Origin: Tidjanibacter sp.
GTDB taxonomy: Bacteria; Bacteroidota; Bacteroidia; Bacteroidales; Rikenellaceae
Length of the DNA stretch: 37,105 nucleotides
Assembly: GCA_017466345.1 (NCBI GenBank)
Contig: JAFTUI010000015.1
Span: 1 to 37,105, forward strand
Direction: 5' to 3'
This document shows positions 1 to 9,364 of this stretch, piece by piece (within the stretch, counting starts at the first letter, position 1; each line of letters starts with the position of its first letter). A program made the position numbers and the translations under genes. The notes below the pieces were generated by a model. The model was not told the origin of the DNA. It worked only from the letters and a program-made list of their open reading frames with translations, and did not search any database.

Positions 1-932
<932 letters not shown>

Positions 933-1006
933 TTTTTTGAAGAACTTTTTCTCATTCCTTAGTGTTGATGAACGCGATATACTGCTTAAATAAAGTAGAT
1001 AAGATT

Positions 1007-1119
<113 letters not shown>

Positions 1120-1135
1120 TATATACAACCCCTCC

Positions 1136-1159
1136 AAACCTCCCCTTGATAGGGGAGGC
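1136..1159. repeat. Short C-rich palindrome, related to copies near 19400 and 19550
   Basis: CCTCCCC and GGGGAGG form a perfect hairpin around TTGATA, followed by CTTG. The pattern (C-run, short loop, G-run, then ACTT/CTTG) resembles the CCCCCTTTGTCAAAGGGGG palindromes at 19403 and 19548. It is probably a REP-like dispersed palindrome. It may also add to the end of the rRNA transcript. Confidence 0.5.
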
Positions 1160-1177
1160 TTGTCGCTCCGCTCCGAT

Positions 1178-1207
1178 GACCGTTCCGAAAAGGGTCGGTC
1201 TTTTTTT
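1178..1207 (+). terminator. Intrinsic terminator of the rRNA operon
   Basis: GACCG and CGGTC (1178-1182 and 1196-1200) can pair around an inner CC/GG. A run of eight T (1200-1207) follows directly. It is the first strong terminator after 5S. Confidence 0.8.
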
Positions 1208-1510
1208 GAGTTATACGTTATGGTGGAGAGTTTGCTAAGGAATTCCTGCACTCGGAGTGCCCGAAGGCACCTTAAAGAGGCGTGCTACCAATAGTAGCCG
1301 CCATTTGTTGTGTTACCTATCCCCCTGTTGCAGGGGGTAAATGGTGCAGGGGTGACAGGGGTTGCAGGGGTTGCAGGGGTGACAAGAGTTTAAGGAGTTT
1401 AAGGGCTTTAATGACCTTAATGACCTTAATGACCTTAGTCTCCTTAATTTCTCTAACCTCCCTAATTTCCCTCTCTGGGTTGGTGGTAGGTTGTCCCCAA
1501 GTTGTCGAGT
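1208..1510. repeat. Repeat-rich spacer with 9-bp tandem repeats
   Basis: No credible gene is seen between the rRNA terminator and the glycosylase promoter. The stretch holds a GTGCC-CGAA-GGCAC hairpin (1257-1270), a CCCCCTG/CAGGGGG hairpin (1321-1337), tandem GGGGTTGCA-like units (about 1345-1385), two GAGTTTAAG-like units, and three AATGACCTT units up to about 1440, followed by T/C-rich degenerate units. The GAGTTTAAG unit reappears at 22765. ORFs across it translate into low-complexity sequence (MTLMTLMTL) and are rejected. Confidence 0.8.
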
Positions 1511-1521
1511 GGTGGATGAAA

Positions 1522-1553
1522 TTTGGGCGATTGAGAAAATTATTCTATATTTG
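1522..1553 (+). promoter_or_regulatory. Bacteroidetes-type promoter for the glycosylase gene
   Basis: TTTG at 1522-1525 and TATATTTG at 1546-1553 are 20 bases apart, matching the Bacteroidetes -33/-7 consensus. It lies 72 bases before the chosen start at 1626. Confidence 0.65.
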
Positions 1554-1625
1554 TTGTGGTCTGTCGGGAGGATTATATATCTCGGTGGAGTAAGAGTTAC
1601 TACTACTTTTCTAACAGCAGCATTT

Positions 1626-2156
1626 ATGGTTTCAAGCGACAATCATACTATTGGTTTTGAACCGCTATTATGCGACAGTCCTAAGATTCTTGTTTTGGGG
1701 TCGTTGCCGGGTGTGGAGTCAATAACTCGCAACGAGTATTATTATTCCAACTCCAACCGACTTTGGAAGGTGTTGTCGGCTGTAATGGGCGAGGAACGAG
1801 TGCCCGAAGCATATGGTCAGAAAAAGGCAATGCTTGCCAAGAATCATATTGCGCTGTGGGACTACTACAAGTCAGCAGAGAGGAAAGGTAGTGAGGATAA
1901 GAACATACGCAACCCACAGCCCAACGATATTGCATCTTTTTTGCGCCAATATCCCACAATCACGACCATTGCGGTTAACGGTTTCGGCAAGTATAAGAAA
2001 TTTGGCAAACAACTGCAAAAGCAGGTCAATGATAGTGGTTTCGGTGGACAAATTAGGGTTCTTAGGCTACCCGAAACGAGTGGCGTGAACCAAAATCACG
2101 GTTGGGGAGATGTGAACAATTTGATAAAAGAGTGGAATCAAATAATTGAAAAGTAG
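1626..2156 (+). CDS. Uracil/hypoxanthine-DNA glycosylase family protein
   Basis: A 176-residue protein of the uracil-DNA glycosylase superfamily, closest by eye to the DNA-deoxyinosine (hypoxanthine) glycosylases. These remove deaminated bases to start base-excision repair. The N-terminus has the GSLPG loop typical of the active-site region. It is followed by a YYYSNSNRLW segment like the YYaxPxNxFW segment of the family. A NHGWGD segment lies near the C-terminus, where the family has its second active-site motif. The start at 1626 is preferred because the upstream extension crosses the promoter and has no family similarity. It is probably cotranscribed with the small gene at 2158, one base after its stop. 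Substrate preference cannot be read from sequence. Confidence 0.8.
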   Translation: MVSSDNHTIGFEPLLCDSPKILVLGSLPGVESITRNEYYYSNSNRLWKVLSAVMGEERVPEAYGQKKAMLAKNHIALWDYYKSAERKGSEDKNIRNPQPNDIASFLRQYPTITTIAVNGFGKYKKFGKQLQKQVNDSGFGGQIRVLRLPETSGVNQNHGWGDVNNLIKEWNQIIEK

Positions 2157-2157
2157 T

Positions 2158-2463
2158 ATGGCAGTGGACAAAGATCTTTGGCTTGTGGTGAACGAGTCCG
2201 AAATTCTTGACAAGATGAGTAAGTCGATAGAAGAGGATCCCTCTCGGATTATCACGGAGCGTGAGGATTTGGAGTACCTCTTGAATTCGATACATAGGGA
2301 TGTGCTCATTCTTGAACTGCGCTATCAGAGAGGCTCCATCGGTGCAGAAACTATGGCGCAAGTGAATGTCGAAGCGATAATTAATGCGATGAAATCGAAA
2401 ATTGCAGACCTCAAAATGCGCTGTAACATAGTCGCCATTGACAACTCGCCAGCAGGCAAGTAG
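2158..2463 (+). CDS. Small hypothetical protein
   Basis: A 101-residue protein that I do not recognise. It has no signal peptide, cysteine pairs or membrane segment. The composition is charged and suggests mainly helices. The ATG at 2158 follows the glycosylase stop by one base, so the two are probably translationally coupled. A TTG at 2146 could extend it by four residues and overlap the glycosylase. A strong terminator at 2479 ends this two-gene unit. A function in DNA repair would be only a guess from position. Confidence 0.65.
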   Translation: MAVDKDLWLVVNESEILDKMSKSIEEDPSRIITEREDLEYLLNSIHRDVLILELRYQRGSIGAETMAQVNVEAIINAMKSKIADLKMRCNIVAIDNSPAGK

Positions 2464-2478
2464 AAGGCTATGGCAGAC

Positions 2479-2520
2479 AAACAACAAGGAGATATGGATT
2501 TACATATCTCCTTGTTGTTT
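2479..2520. terminator. Perfect 18-bp hairpin between convergent genes
   Basis: Two 18-base arms (2479-2496 and 2503-2520) pair perfectly around GATTTA. The arms end in TTGTTGTTT, and ATTATTTT follows on the plus strand. It sits between the stops of the small plus-strand gene and the minus-strand hydrolase, so it may serve both. Confidence 0.8.
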
Positions 2521-2526
2521 ATTATT

Positions 2527-3285
2527 TTAGTACCCAATCTCCTCGAAAAAGTCCAATAGCAGGTCGCCCACGCGGGTGGAGTGGTAGATGTAGGAGCCGT
2601 GGTCGGCATTGGGGACGATGAGCGTTTTGCCCTGTGGGATATTCTCGCCAATCAGGTGGGTGTGTTCGGGGCGTATGAGGTCACCATCGCCCGCCATAAT
2701 CAGTGCAGGGCACCCGATACCTTGCATATCCTCCACTGTCATTGTGGGCTCGTTCATCATCATAACATTCAGTGGGTTGGGGTTCTCTTGTGCAAAAAAT
2801 CCCGCCTCAAATTCGGGCACTAATGCACCCCTTACAAATATGTTGGCACCTCCCGTAGCAATAGCCCCCAGAGTGCCGGGGTACATAACCTCCGTCATCA
2901 GTGCCACGATGCCACCATCGCTGAAACCGAACACCGCAGGTTGTTCCAATCCCTTGGCGGTGATAAACTCGTGCAGGTCGGTAGCCATATCGTGGTAGTG
3001 ATACTCGGCAAGTGGGGTATTACTGCCCTGACCGCGTGAGTCGAGGGCGTAGACAAGGTATCCCGCTTGTGCCAATTGGCGAGTGGAGGTCTCCATATCG
3101 TTGTGGCTGCCGCCATTGCCGTGGAGTAGTATGACGGGCTTACCTCTGCCCTCGGCAGCGTAGAATAGTTCCACATCGCCCGCATCGAAGGTGTCGGTAT
3201 AGCTAACATATCTCTCGCCACAGCACGAAGTAAGGGCGAGCGAGAGGGTGGCGGTTGCCACTATAAGGGTGTGTTTGAGTGTCAT
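2527..3285 (-). CDS. Alpha/beta-hydrolase lipoprotein
   Basis: A 252-residue alpha/beta-hydrolase fold protein with a lipoprotein signal: a hydrophobic N-terminus ends in LTSC, with Cys21 as the predicted lipidated residue. The likely site is the periplasmic side of an envelope membrane or the cell surface. The oxyanion-hole motif HGNGGS is at residue 55. The nucleophile elbow GFSDGG has Ser122. An Asp in GDGDLI and the His in NADHGS complete a normal catalytic triad, so it should be active. The substrate is unknown; esterase or peptidase activity is possible. It starts 20 bases after the nucleoside kinase gene and is probably in its operon. Confidence 0.85.
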   Translation of the reverse strand: MTLKHTLIVATATLSLALTSCCGERYVSYTDTFDAGDVELFYAAEGRGKPVILLHGNGGSHNDMETSTRQLAQAGYLVYALDSRGQGSNTPLAEYHYHDMATDLHEFITAKGLEQPAVFGFSDGGIVALMTEVMYPGTLGAIATGGANIFVRGALVPEFEAGFFAQENPNPLNVMMMNEPTMTVEDMQGIGCPALIMAGDGDLIRPEHTHLIGENIPQGKTLIVPNADHGSYIYHSTRVGDLLLDFFEEIGY

Positions 3286-3305
3286 ATTGCGTGTCGGTTG
3301 TGGTA

Positions 3306-4985
3306 TTAATAGTCAAACGAAGAGCCGCCCACAAACTCCCTCAGTATGGAGGTGGGGGGTATCTCGCCCTCATCAAGGAGCGAAAAGTTGTCAATAAAGC
3401 GAAGTAGTCTTACAGCCTCGCCATAGACCTCCTCGGTGTCGGGTACGCTCATCAAGAGGGGTACAACGTGGCGTTTGAGCACAGGAAGTTCGTAGAGAAG
3501 CGAGGAGTTGAACATCACATCGGCATTCTCCTGATAGGGGAAGATGTATTTCTCCTCGCCACGGCGCACACTCTGCCAGCGTTTGAGCGTTGCCTCTGCC
3601 GAAGTGCCACGATAGGCGTTGTCGCGCACCATACGGCGTATGAGTCTGTTGTCGGTGGTGTGGATGCGCGAGAGGTCGTCCATAGAGATGGATGTGAGGC
3701 ACGAGATGTAGACCTTGAACTTCTTGTTCTCGGCAATCTGTGCGGTCAGTTTGGGATTTAGGGCGTGGATACCCTCCACGATGAGAACGGAACGCTCATT
3801 GAGTTGCAGGGGCTTGTCGTGCCACTGTCGGCGACCCGTTATGAAGTCGTAGCGTGGTATATCAACCTTCTCGCCCGCAAAGAGGCGATTGAGGTGGTCG
3901 TTGAAGGTTGCAATGTCGAGTGCATCGATGGTCTCGAAGTCATAATCTCCGTTCTCGTCACGAGGGGTGTCCTCCCTATCCAAAAAATAGTCATCAAGCG
4001 AAATCATCGTAGGTTGCAGACCGAGGATGCGGAGTTGGATGCCCAAACGTTTCGAGAAGGTGGTCTTGCCACTCGAAGAGGGACCGCTGACGAGCACCAC
4101 GCCCGCACCCTCTGTACGGTGTGCTTCGGCAATGCGGTCGGCAATACCTGCGAGTTTCTTCTCGTGGAGTGCCTCGGCAATCTTCACAAGGTCGCCACCA
4201 TCGCCCTCGGCAATTTTGCGGTTGAGCTGTCCGATGTTGGCAACGCCCATAATGTCGCCCCACTCCTTGTACTCGCGGAAGATGTCGAACATCTTGTCCT
4301 GCGGTATCATAGGCTCGAAGCTGTCGGGCTCACGGCGCGAGGGTACGGCAATGTAGATGCCATCGTAGTATACCCTCAGGTCGTAGAGGTGTATGTAGCG
4401 TGTGGAGGGTGCCAGAGCACCATAGAAGTAGCCCGCCAGGTCGTCCAGCGTGTAGAAGGTGACGTAGAGATGGGGGCGCGAGGAGATAATATCCACCTTA
4501 TCCTCAAAGCCGAGCTTACGGTATATTTCCAAAACCTCGTCTTTGAGCATCTTGTGTCGCACGATGGGCATATCGGCAGCGATAATCTCATCGAGCCTTG
4601 CCTTTATGGCTGCCACCATCGCAGGCGAGGAGGGCATACCCTCAATCTCGCAATAGAAACCGCGCGATACGGAGTGCGTGATGCGGAAGCGACAACCGGG
4701 GTAGAGGTCCCTCACAGCCTTGTGGAGAGCCAAAAAGAGGGTGCGCTGATAGACTCTCTGTCCCTCGAAGTGGGTGATGTCTATGAAGCGTACACTTGCA
4801 GGCTCGCCAATGCGGGCGTCAAGTTCGCGGATGGAGTTGTTGACATAGGCGGCAAGGAATGGCTGTCCGCTTGGGCTGCGAAGTCCCTGGGCAATCTCGC
4901 CCAGAGTTGTACCCCACTCCACCTCCATTGTGGAGCCGAGGTTCTCGCATACAATTTTGACCTTATTCGAATTCATATTTCTCAT
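3306..4985 (-). CDS. TGS-domain nucleoside (uridine-type) kinase
   Basis: A 559-residue protein with three parts. Residues about 8-70 form a TGS-like domain. Residues about 75-230 resemble the second additional domain of threonyl-tRNA synthetase. The C-terminal half is a phosphoribulokinase/uridine-kinase P-loop domain, with Walker A GPSSSGKT at 301-308 and a DDYFLDRE segment like the DDFY motif of uridine kinases. It probably phosphorylates a nucleoside in pyrimidine salvage. This fusion is common in Bacteroidetes and Firmicutes. Two Met codons compete as the start (4985 and 4976). It is divergent from a 5'-nucleotidase gene, which catalyses the opposite chemistry. Confidence 0.85.
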   Translation of the reverse strand: MRNMNSNKVKIVCENLGSTMEVEWGTTLGEIAQGLRSPSGQPFLAAYVNNSIRELDARIGEPASVRFIDITHFEGQRVYQRTLFLALHKAVRDLYPGCRFRITHSVSRGFYCEIEGMPSSPAMVAAIKARLDEIIAADMPIVRHKMLKDEVLEIYRKLGFEDKVDIISSRPHLYVTFYTLDDLAGYFYGALAPSTRYIHLYDLRVYYDGIYIAVPSRREPDSFEPMIPQDKMFDIFREYKEWGDIMGVANIGQLNRKIAEGDGGDLVKIAEALHEKKLAGIADRIAEAHRTEGAGVVLVSGPSSSGKTTFSKRLGIQLRILGLQPTMISLDDYFLDREDTPRDENGDYDFETIDALDIATFNDHLNRLFAGEKVDIPRYDFITGRRQWHDKPLQLNERSVLIVEGIHALNPKLTAQIAENKKFKVYISCLTSISMDDLSRIHTTDNRLIRRMVRDNAYRGTSAEATLKRWQSVRRGEEKYIFPYQENADVMFNSSLLYELPVLKRHVVPLLMSVPDTEEVYGEAVRLLRFIDNFSLLDEGEIPPTSILREFVGGSSFDY

Positions 4986-5024
4986 TGGAAGTTGATGTTC
5001 TCCTCTGTAAAGTTACAAAAAAAC

Positions 5025-5045
5025 TTTGTACTTTTGTAGTACAAA
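5025..5045 (+). promoter_or_regulatory. Probable promoter -7 box within an inverted repeat, before the 5'-nucleotidase gene
   Basis: TACTTTTG at 5029-5036 matches the TAnnTTTG -7 consensus, although no good -33 box is visible. It sits inside the inverted repeat TTTGTAC (5025-5031) and GTACAAA (5039-5045), which could be an operator shared by the two divergent nucleoside genes. The operator role is inference. Confidence 0.45.
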
Positions 5046-5069
5046 AACGCAAAAGCGAAGAATTTAATT

Positions 5070-6491
5070 ATGAAACAGACAAAATTAGCCCTTCTGATGC
5101 TCGGTATGATGCTCTCGGCACTATCGTGCACACCCCGCGAGGAGAACCTCATCATTATCTCCACAAGCGACATACACTCCAAACTCGATATGCTGCCACG
5201 CCTGGCAACACTCATTGACGAGGCACACGCTCAGGATACCGCAAGAGTCTTTGTGGTGGATGCGGGCGACAGGTGGACAGGTAACCCCTATGTGGATATG
5301 GCTTCCAATGTGGGACGCCCCATTATCGAGCAGATGAATCGCCTCGGATATGACGTGGCAACCTTCGGCAACCACGAATTCGATATGGGACTCGACACGC
5401 TCCAAAAGCGTGTGGAGGATGCCACCTTCGACCTCGTTTTGGCTAATATCGACACCAAAGAGAGCCCTCTCTGCCAGCCCAAGCCCTACGTCATCAAGCG
5501 TGCAGGGGGCGTGAAGGTGGGCTTCCTGGGTATTATCACCAACTATGCCAACGGACATCCCGATGGTAAGGATAGGATTTTTGAGGGTACGGAGTTCTTC
5601 TCGCCCGAATGGACCGCCGAGCGTTATGGCAGGGAACTAAGGGAGAAGTGTGATGTTATGGTTCTGCTCTCGCACTGCGGTCTGGACCGCGACACCACCA
5701 ACCTCGCCACTTCGTTCCCCTATGCCGACCTCATTGTGAGCGGTCATACGCACGAAACCTACTCAGGTAAGGTGGGCGATGTTATGGTGGTGCAGGGCAA
5801 CAACAAACTGCGTGCTGTGGGACTTACAACCATCAAACTGCTCGATGGCGAGATTGTGGCACTCAACTCTCGCTACATAACCCTCCCCGAGGAGGGCAAA
5901 GAGAGCGTGGCGGAGGAGATAGAGGAGTATAAGAAGGATCCCTATCTCAACCAGAGCGTGGGCACCCTTACTGCCGAGGCTACCAAGATGGGTTTGGCTC
6001 AGATGATGGCAGACGAGGGGCGCAAGGTGGCAGGTACCGACCTGGCTTTCTACCACATTGGTGGCACACGCATTGCCTCACTTGCGGAGGGCAATGTGCG
6101 CCGCGCCGATATCTACGAGTTGGAGCCTTTTAGCAGCAACCTTGTGATTACCGAGATGACTCTCGAAGAGATAGAGGAGATGATTATCAACAAGTTCAAC
6201 GATACGACCAACTACAAAGAGTCGCACCGAGTGGATTTGATACCTTCGGGATTGACCTACACTATCCATACCGACTCGAAAGGCGATGCAGTGCGTGTGC
6301 GCTTCCGCCCCGAGGAGAGAAAGAGAGTCTATACGGTGGCGATGTCGAACTATGTCTATGAGAATAAGACCTACAACTACACCCGCCGCCCTGAGGTGGG
6401 GCGCACTCCGCTTGTGACCTCCTACCTCTTCGACCGACTCGCCGAGGGAGCCTACACACCCGACAATACCCCTCGTGGAGAGATTAAGTAG
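5070..6491 (+). CDS. 5'-nucleotidase / metallophosphoesterase lipoprotein
   Basis: A 473-residue two-domain protein of the UshA/5'-nucleotidase type. The signal ends at SALSC with Cys20 as lipidation site, placing it in the envelope. The N-terminal metallophosphatase domain shows its metal-binding motifs in order: SDIHSK, DAGDRW, FGNHEFD, LSHCG and SGHTHE. The C-terminal 5'-nucleotidase domain (from about residue 275) has the GGTRIA segment and the ELEPFSSNLV segment. Both domains are in one chain. It should release phosphate from nucleotides outside the cytoplasm, which fits the divergent nucleoside kinase that would rephosphorylate imported nucleosides. A terminator follows at 6512. Confidence 0.9.
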   Translation: MKQTKLALLMLGMMLSALSCTPREENLIIISTSDIHSKLDMLPRLATLIDEAHAQDTARVFVVDAGDRWTGNPYVDMASNVGRPIIEQMNRLGYDVATFGNHEFDMGLDTLQKRVEDATFDLVLANIDTKESPLCQPKPYVIKRAGGVKVGFLGIITNYANGHPDGKDRIFEGTEFFSPEWTAERYGRELREKCDVMVLLSHCGLDRDTTNLATSFPYADLIVSGHTHETYSGKVGDVMVVQGNNKLRAVGLTTIKLLDGEIVALNSRYITLPEEGKESVAEEIEEYKKDPYLNQSVGTLTAEATKMGLAQMMADEGRKVAGTDLAFYHIGGTRIASLAEGNVRRADIYELEPFSSNLVITEMTLEEIEEMIINKFNDTTNYKESHRVDLIPSGLTYTIHTDSKGDAVRVRFRPEERKRVYTVAMSNYVYENKTYNYTRRPEVGRTPLVTSYLFDRLAEGAYTPDNTPRGEIK

Positions 6492-6511
6492 TACCTATAA
6501 TCATATATTGA

Positions 6512-6549
6512 GAAACCCGCATACTTACCGTAAGTTGCGGGTTTCGTTT
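6512..6549 (+). terminator. Intrinsic terminator after the 5'-nucleotidase gene
   Basis: GAAACCCGCA (6512-6521) pairs perfectly with TGCGGGTTTC (6536-6545). The inner ACTTA/TAAGT also pair. GTTTT follows. Confidence 0.75.
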
Positions 6550-6592
6550 TGTGGTGAGAAGGGGCTTAGGAGTGCAAAAAGTCATTTTTTTG

Positions 6593-6623
6593 TTTGTTTT
6601 TCAGTTTATTGTCAATATCTTTG
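6593..6623 (+). promoter_or_regulatory. Strong Bacteroidetes-type promoter for the peptide/fimbrillin unit
   Basis: TTTG at 6593-6596 and TATCTTTG at 6616-6623 are exactly 19 bases apart, a full consensus match. It lies 53 bases before the small peptide gene. Confidence 0.8.
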
Positions 6624-6676
6624 CGCGGTTTTTCAAAAACGTAACTACAATAGTGACATTGCACTAATATAAATTA

Positions 6677-6811
6677 ATGAGAGATATGAATGAATATGTA
6701 GCCCCAGAAATCTTGGTAAGCGAGATTGTAGTAGAAGCGGGTATCGCAATTTCAGAGGTAACTGCCACCTCGGATTTCGGATTTACAGAGTACGAAGAGG
6801 TGGATATGTAG
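6677..6811 (+). CDS. Short peptide gene upstream of the fimbrillin-like gene
   Basis: A 44-codon ORF encodes a peptide with no signal sequence, opening MRDMNEYVAPEILVSEIVV and ending YEEVDM. A second ATG at 6686 would give 41 residues. It sits between a full-consensus promoter and the lipoprotein gene, with no terminator between. From memory, peptides of about 40 residues with a PEI-x-V-x-EI pattern and an acidic tail often precede fimbrillin-like genes in Bacteroidales. The function is unknown. It could be a precursor peptide, a chaperone-like helper, or a leader peptide controlling the next gene. Confidence 0.6.
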   Translation: MRDMNEYVAPEILVSEIVVEAGIAISEVTATSDFGFTEYEEVDM

Positions 6812-6844
6812 TAACAAAGAATGGACGCAAAGAGAGAAAAACTT

Positions 6845-8914
6845 ATGAAAAAGCTTTACAGATATACAGCCGCTGCTATGCTCGCGTTGGGTATGGTGGC
6901 TTGTACCGAGGGTATAGAGAATACGCTCGATTTTGGTAATGGTACCACAAAGAGTGGCTATAAATTGACCATCGCAACCACTGTGGATAGCAAGTCGCGT
7001 GCTGAGTTCAGCCAGAGCGACCTGAAAACCCTCTCGTGGGAGGCAGGCGATGCTTTGGGTCTTTTCATCCACGATGAAGCGACCGAGGCTCACGTTGCTA
7101 CCAACGTGAGGATGAACTTTGTGGAGAATTCGCAGTTTAGCGGTACTATCTCCGCAAATCCCGACAATCGCACCTCGGAGTGGCATATGTTTGCATACTT
7201 CCCCTACAATAGCACCGCAGTTGATAGCGAGTCTTATCACGAGGGTTCGTGGCTCGTTAAGCACGCCAGCCGCCAGACTCAGATTGACGCTCACCACAGC
7301 AACTACGACAGCTATGCATTCTTCTCTTCGAGCGACAATGTGATGTGGAGAGTTGGCGAGGCTGCGCCCACTGTTACTCTGAAAGACCGCACCGCAGCAC
7401 TCCGTTTCCTCATCAAGGCGGGCGAAGGTGTGCCTACCGACCTCGCGATTGAGAACCTCGAAGAGGTGGATATTTTCGTGATGAAGAGCAGCGACTTCGA
7501 AACAAAAGGCATAAGAGCAGTTAGCGAGAGCGATGGTATTGTACCCCTGTCGGGTCACCTCTCGTTCAACCACGTAACGGGCGAATACACCCCCATCACC
7601 GGCGAGAGCCGCAACTATATTGAGGTGGACTTCCTCGGCGCAAGTACTCGTGTAGACGCTGTCCCCTTCGACATCAAAATTACCGAAGACAATAGTACCT
7701 ATGTTTGGGCAGTTGTACCCTCCTTTACATTGGGTGCTGACGAGGTGTTGGTGGCTATCTTCAACACTGCATCCTACAAGGTGGTCTATGCATACGAGAA
7801 AGAGGGCGGTTTTGAGTTCGTTTCTAACAAACTCTACAACTTCAAAAATGTGGTTGCCGAGAGTAGCAACATCGTAAGCAACGATCCCATCATTCACACC
7901 AACGACTATATCTTGGGTGCAAGCGCAACGGCAACTACCACCGGCGCAAACAACAGCACCATCACATATAACTATCCCACCAGCATTATCCTCACTATGG
8001 AGGCTGACCTTCCCATCCACTTGGATGGCTTCGAGAAGGAGAATATGACATATTACATCCGCTACGGATATTGCGACTACTGTGGTGCCGATGGCGCTGT
8101 TAGCCACAATGGTCTGGATGTTCCTTATAGCGAGGCTGTGGAGGAGACCGTATCGTGGGCTCACGAGCTGAACGAGATAGAGGGCACCTCTTACTCCACC
8201 AACTACGGTGATCTTACAGAGAAAGAGGGTGGTACCTATCGTCTCAGTTTCAGGCAGGAGTTGTCGGACATCGACTTCCTCAAAGATGCATTCAATGGCT
8301 CGCACGACCCCGTATATCAGGCTTATGCAGTCTATGATAATGGTACGGATGAGCCTACAACCTACTATGGTCACGTTGTGCACATCGATATGGCACCCTT
8401 CATCTCGGATATTATCTATGATGATTACGATGAGAGCGACTACTCCAAAACACCTTTCGTGTTGAGCAATGGTCAGTTTAAGTTGAATGTGCCCAGCGCA
8501 TACATCTTCAACGGTACTGCTCCCGCACCATACTATTGGGTAAATACTACCTCTTCGTTGCGCATCTATCGTTGCGATGTGTCGAGCTGCGTGAATAGCG
8601 ATGGCTCTCTCACCACCGCCAACTTGGAGGAGGCAGTAGCTGCCAATGCCGAGACTGTCGTGTCGTTGCCCCGACTCCAAAACCTGCCCGGTGGCTACGA
8701 GGGCTTCTATCACGACATCAATACCAATGGCGATGGTTACATCCGTTATCGCCAGGCAGGTGGCTCGGAGTTGGATTTGGCTTCCAACGACTACGATGAC
8801 TACAATGGCGCATACCGTTTTGTGATGCAGGCTTACGATGCAAGCACAATGCAGTTGGTATGGATTCGCTCGGAGTACTTCCGTCTGTGCGATATGAAAA
8901 AGGCTGCACAATAA
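6845..8914 (+). CDS. Fimbrillin-like (Mfa-like) lipoprotein
   Basis: A 689-residue lipoprotein. The start at 6845 gives a normal signal (MKKLYRY, then LGMVAC with Cys20); the longer ORF from 6821 adds eight charged residues and is less likely. The N-terminal half resembles the fimbrillin/Mfa-like family, with the typical segments LSWEAGDALGLF and TAALRFLIKAG. These proteins are exported as lipoproteins and form fimbriae or surface structures. The C-terminal half (from about residue 345) is rich in Tyr, Asp and Ser and I do not recognise it; it could be a tip or ligand domain. It is the last gene of a unit with the small peptide. The opposite strand carries a 748-codon ORF, rejected as a shadow. 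Confidence 0.75.
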   Translation: MKKLYRYTAAAMLALGMVACTEGIENTLDFGNGTTKSGYKLTIATTVDSKSRAEFSQSDLKTLSWEAGDALGLFIHDEATEAHVATNVRMNFVENSQFSGTISANPDNRTSEWHMFAYFPYNSTAVDSESYHEGSWLVKHASRQTQIDAHHSNYDSYAFFSSSDNVMWRVGEAAPTVTLKDRTAALRFLIKAGEGVPTDLAIENLEEVDIFVMKSSDFETKGIRAVSESDGIVPLSGHLSFNHVTGEYTPITGESRNYIEVDFLGASTRVDAVPFDIKITEDNSTYVWAVVPSFTLGADEVLVAIFNTASYKVVYAYEKEGGFEFVSNKLYNFKNVVAESSNIVSNDPIIHTNDYILGASATATTTGANNSTITYNYPTSIILTMEADLPIHLDGFEKENMTYYIRYGYCDYCGADGAVSHNGLDVPYSEAVEETVSWAHELNEIEGTSYSTNYGDLTEKEGGTYRLSFRQELSDIDFLKDAFNGSHDPVYQAYAVYDNGTDEPTTYYGHVVHIDMAPFISDIIYDDYDESDYSKTPFVLSNGQFKLNVPSAYIFNGTAPAPYYWVNTTSSLRIYRCDVSSCVNSDGSLTTANLEEAVAANAETVVSLPRLQNLPGGYEGFYHDINTNGDGYIRYRQAGGSELDLASNDYDDYNGAYRFVMQAYDASTMQLVWIRSEYFRLCDMKKAAQ

Positions 8915-8943
8915 CAGAGGGCGCTGACAAAAAGCATAAGTAA

Positions 8944-8985
8944 AGAGAAGCGAAATTCGGAATTCCGAGTTTCGCTTCTCTTTTT
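8944..8985 (+). terminator. Terminator after the fimbrillin-like gene
   Basis: AGAGAAGCGAAA (8944-8955) pairs perfectly with TTTCGCTTCTCT (8970-8981), with an inner CGG/CCG palindrome. TTTTT follows to 8985. Confidence 0.85.
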
Positions 8986-9033
8986 GTTGGTGCCACACCC
9001 TGTGGGTGGCGAAAGATGATAGTCTACATAGGA

Positions 9034-9342
9034 CTATGCGAAGCCGCCACCACCCATAGGATTGTTATGAGAGTTCTTCGAGAGGTTAATCTGTCCGAAG
9101 TTGCGCTCGTAGCGAGCCACATTCTCCTGCAAGGAGAGCAACAGCTTCTTGGCGTGTTCGGGAGTGAGTATAATGCGGCTCTTCACTTTTGCCTTCTGCA
9201 AGCCGGGGAGCATTGCCGCAAAGTCCAAGATGAACTCCGATGCAGAGTGGGCAATGATTGCAAGGTTGGAGTACTGACCCTGAGCCACTTCGGGCGAGAG
9301 TTCAAATTCGAGTTTGTGTTGGTTGTTTTGTTCGTTTGCCAT
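9034..9342 (-). CDS. DUF3467 family protein
   Basis: A 102-residue cytoplasmic protein. The start at 9342 gives MANEQNN; the longer ORF runs into the preceding gene and is not favoured. The segments EFILDFAAMLPG, SRIILTPEHAKKLL and YERNFGQI match my memory of DUF3467, a family common in Bacteroidetes with no settled function. The C-terminus is Gly-rich (NPMGGGGFA). It follows the riboflavin kinase gene by 22 bases and is probably cotranscribed with it. A functional link is not shown. Confidence 0.75.
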   Translation of the reverse strand: MANEQNNQHKLEFELSPEVAQGQYSNLAIIAHSASEFILDFAAMLPGLQKAKVKSRIILTPEHAKKLLLSLQENVARYERNFGQINLSKNSHNNPMGGGGFA

Positions 9343-9364
9343 AGTTGTTATGTTTTTATAGTTG

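Noticed and set aside
3765-5039. A 424-codon ORF on the plus strand opposite the nucleoside kinase
   Set aside because: The opposite strand has TGS, P-loop and kinase motifs. This ORF has none and overlaps the divergent promoter.
6752-8998. A 748-codon ORF on the minus strand opposite the fimbrillin-like gene
   Set aside because: It mirrors the coding frame of a protein with a clear signal and family motifs. Its translation is rich in Val/Ile/His/Cys with no recognisable domain, and it would swallow the promoter side of the next genes. The long open stretch is a shadow of codon bias.
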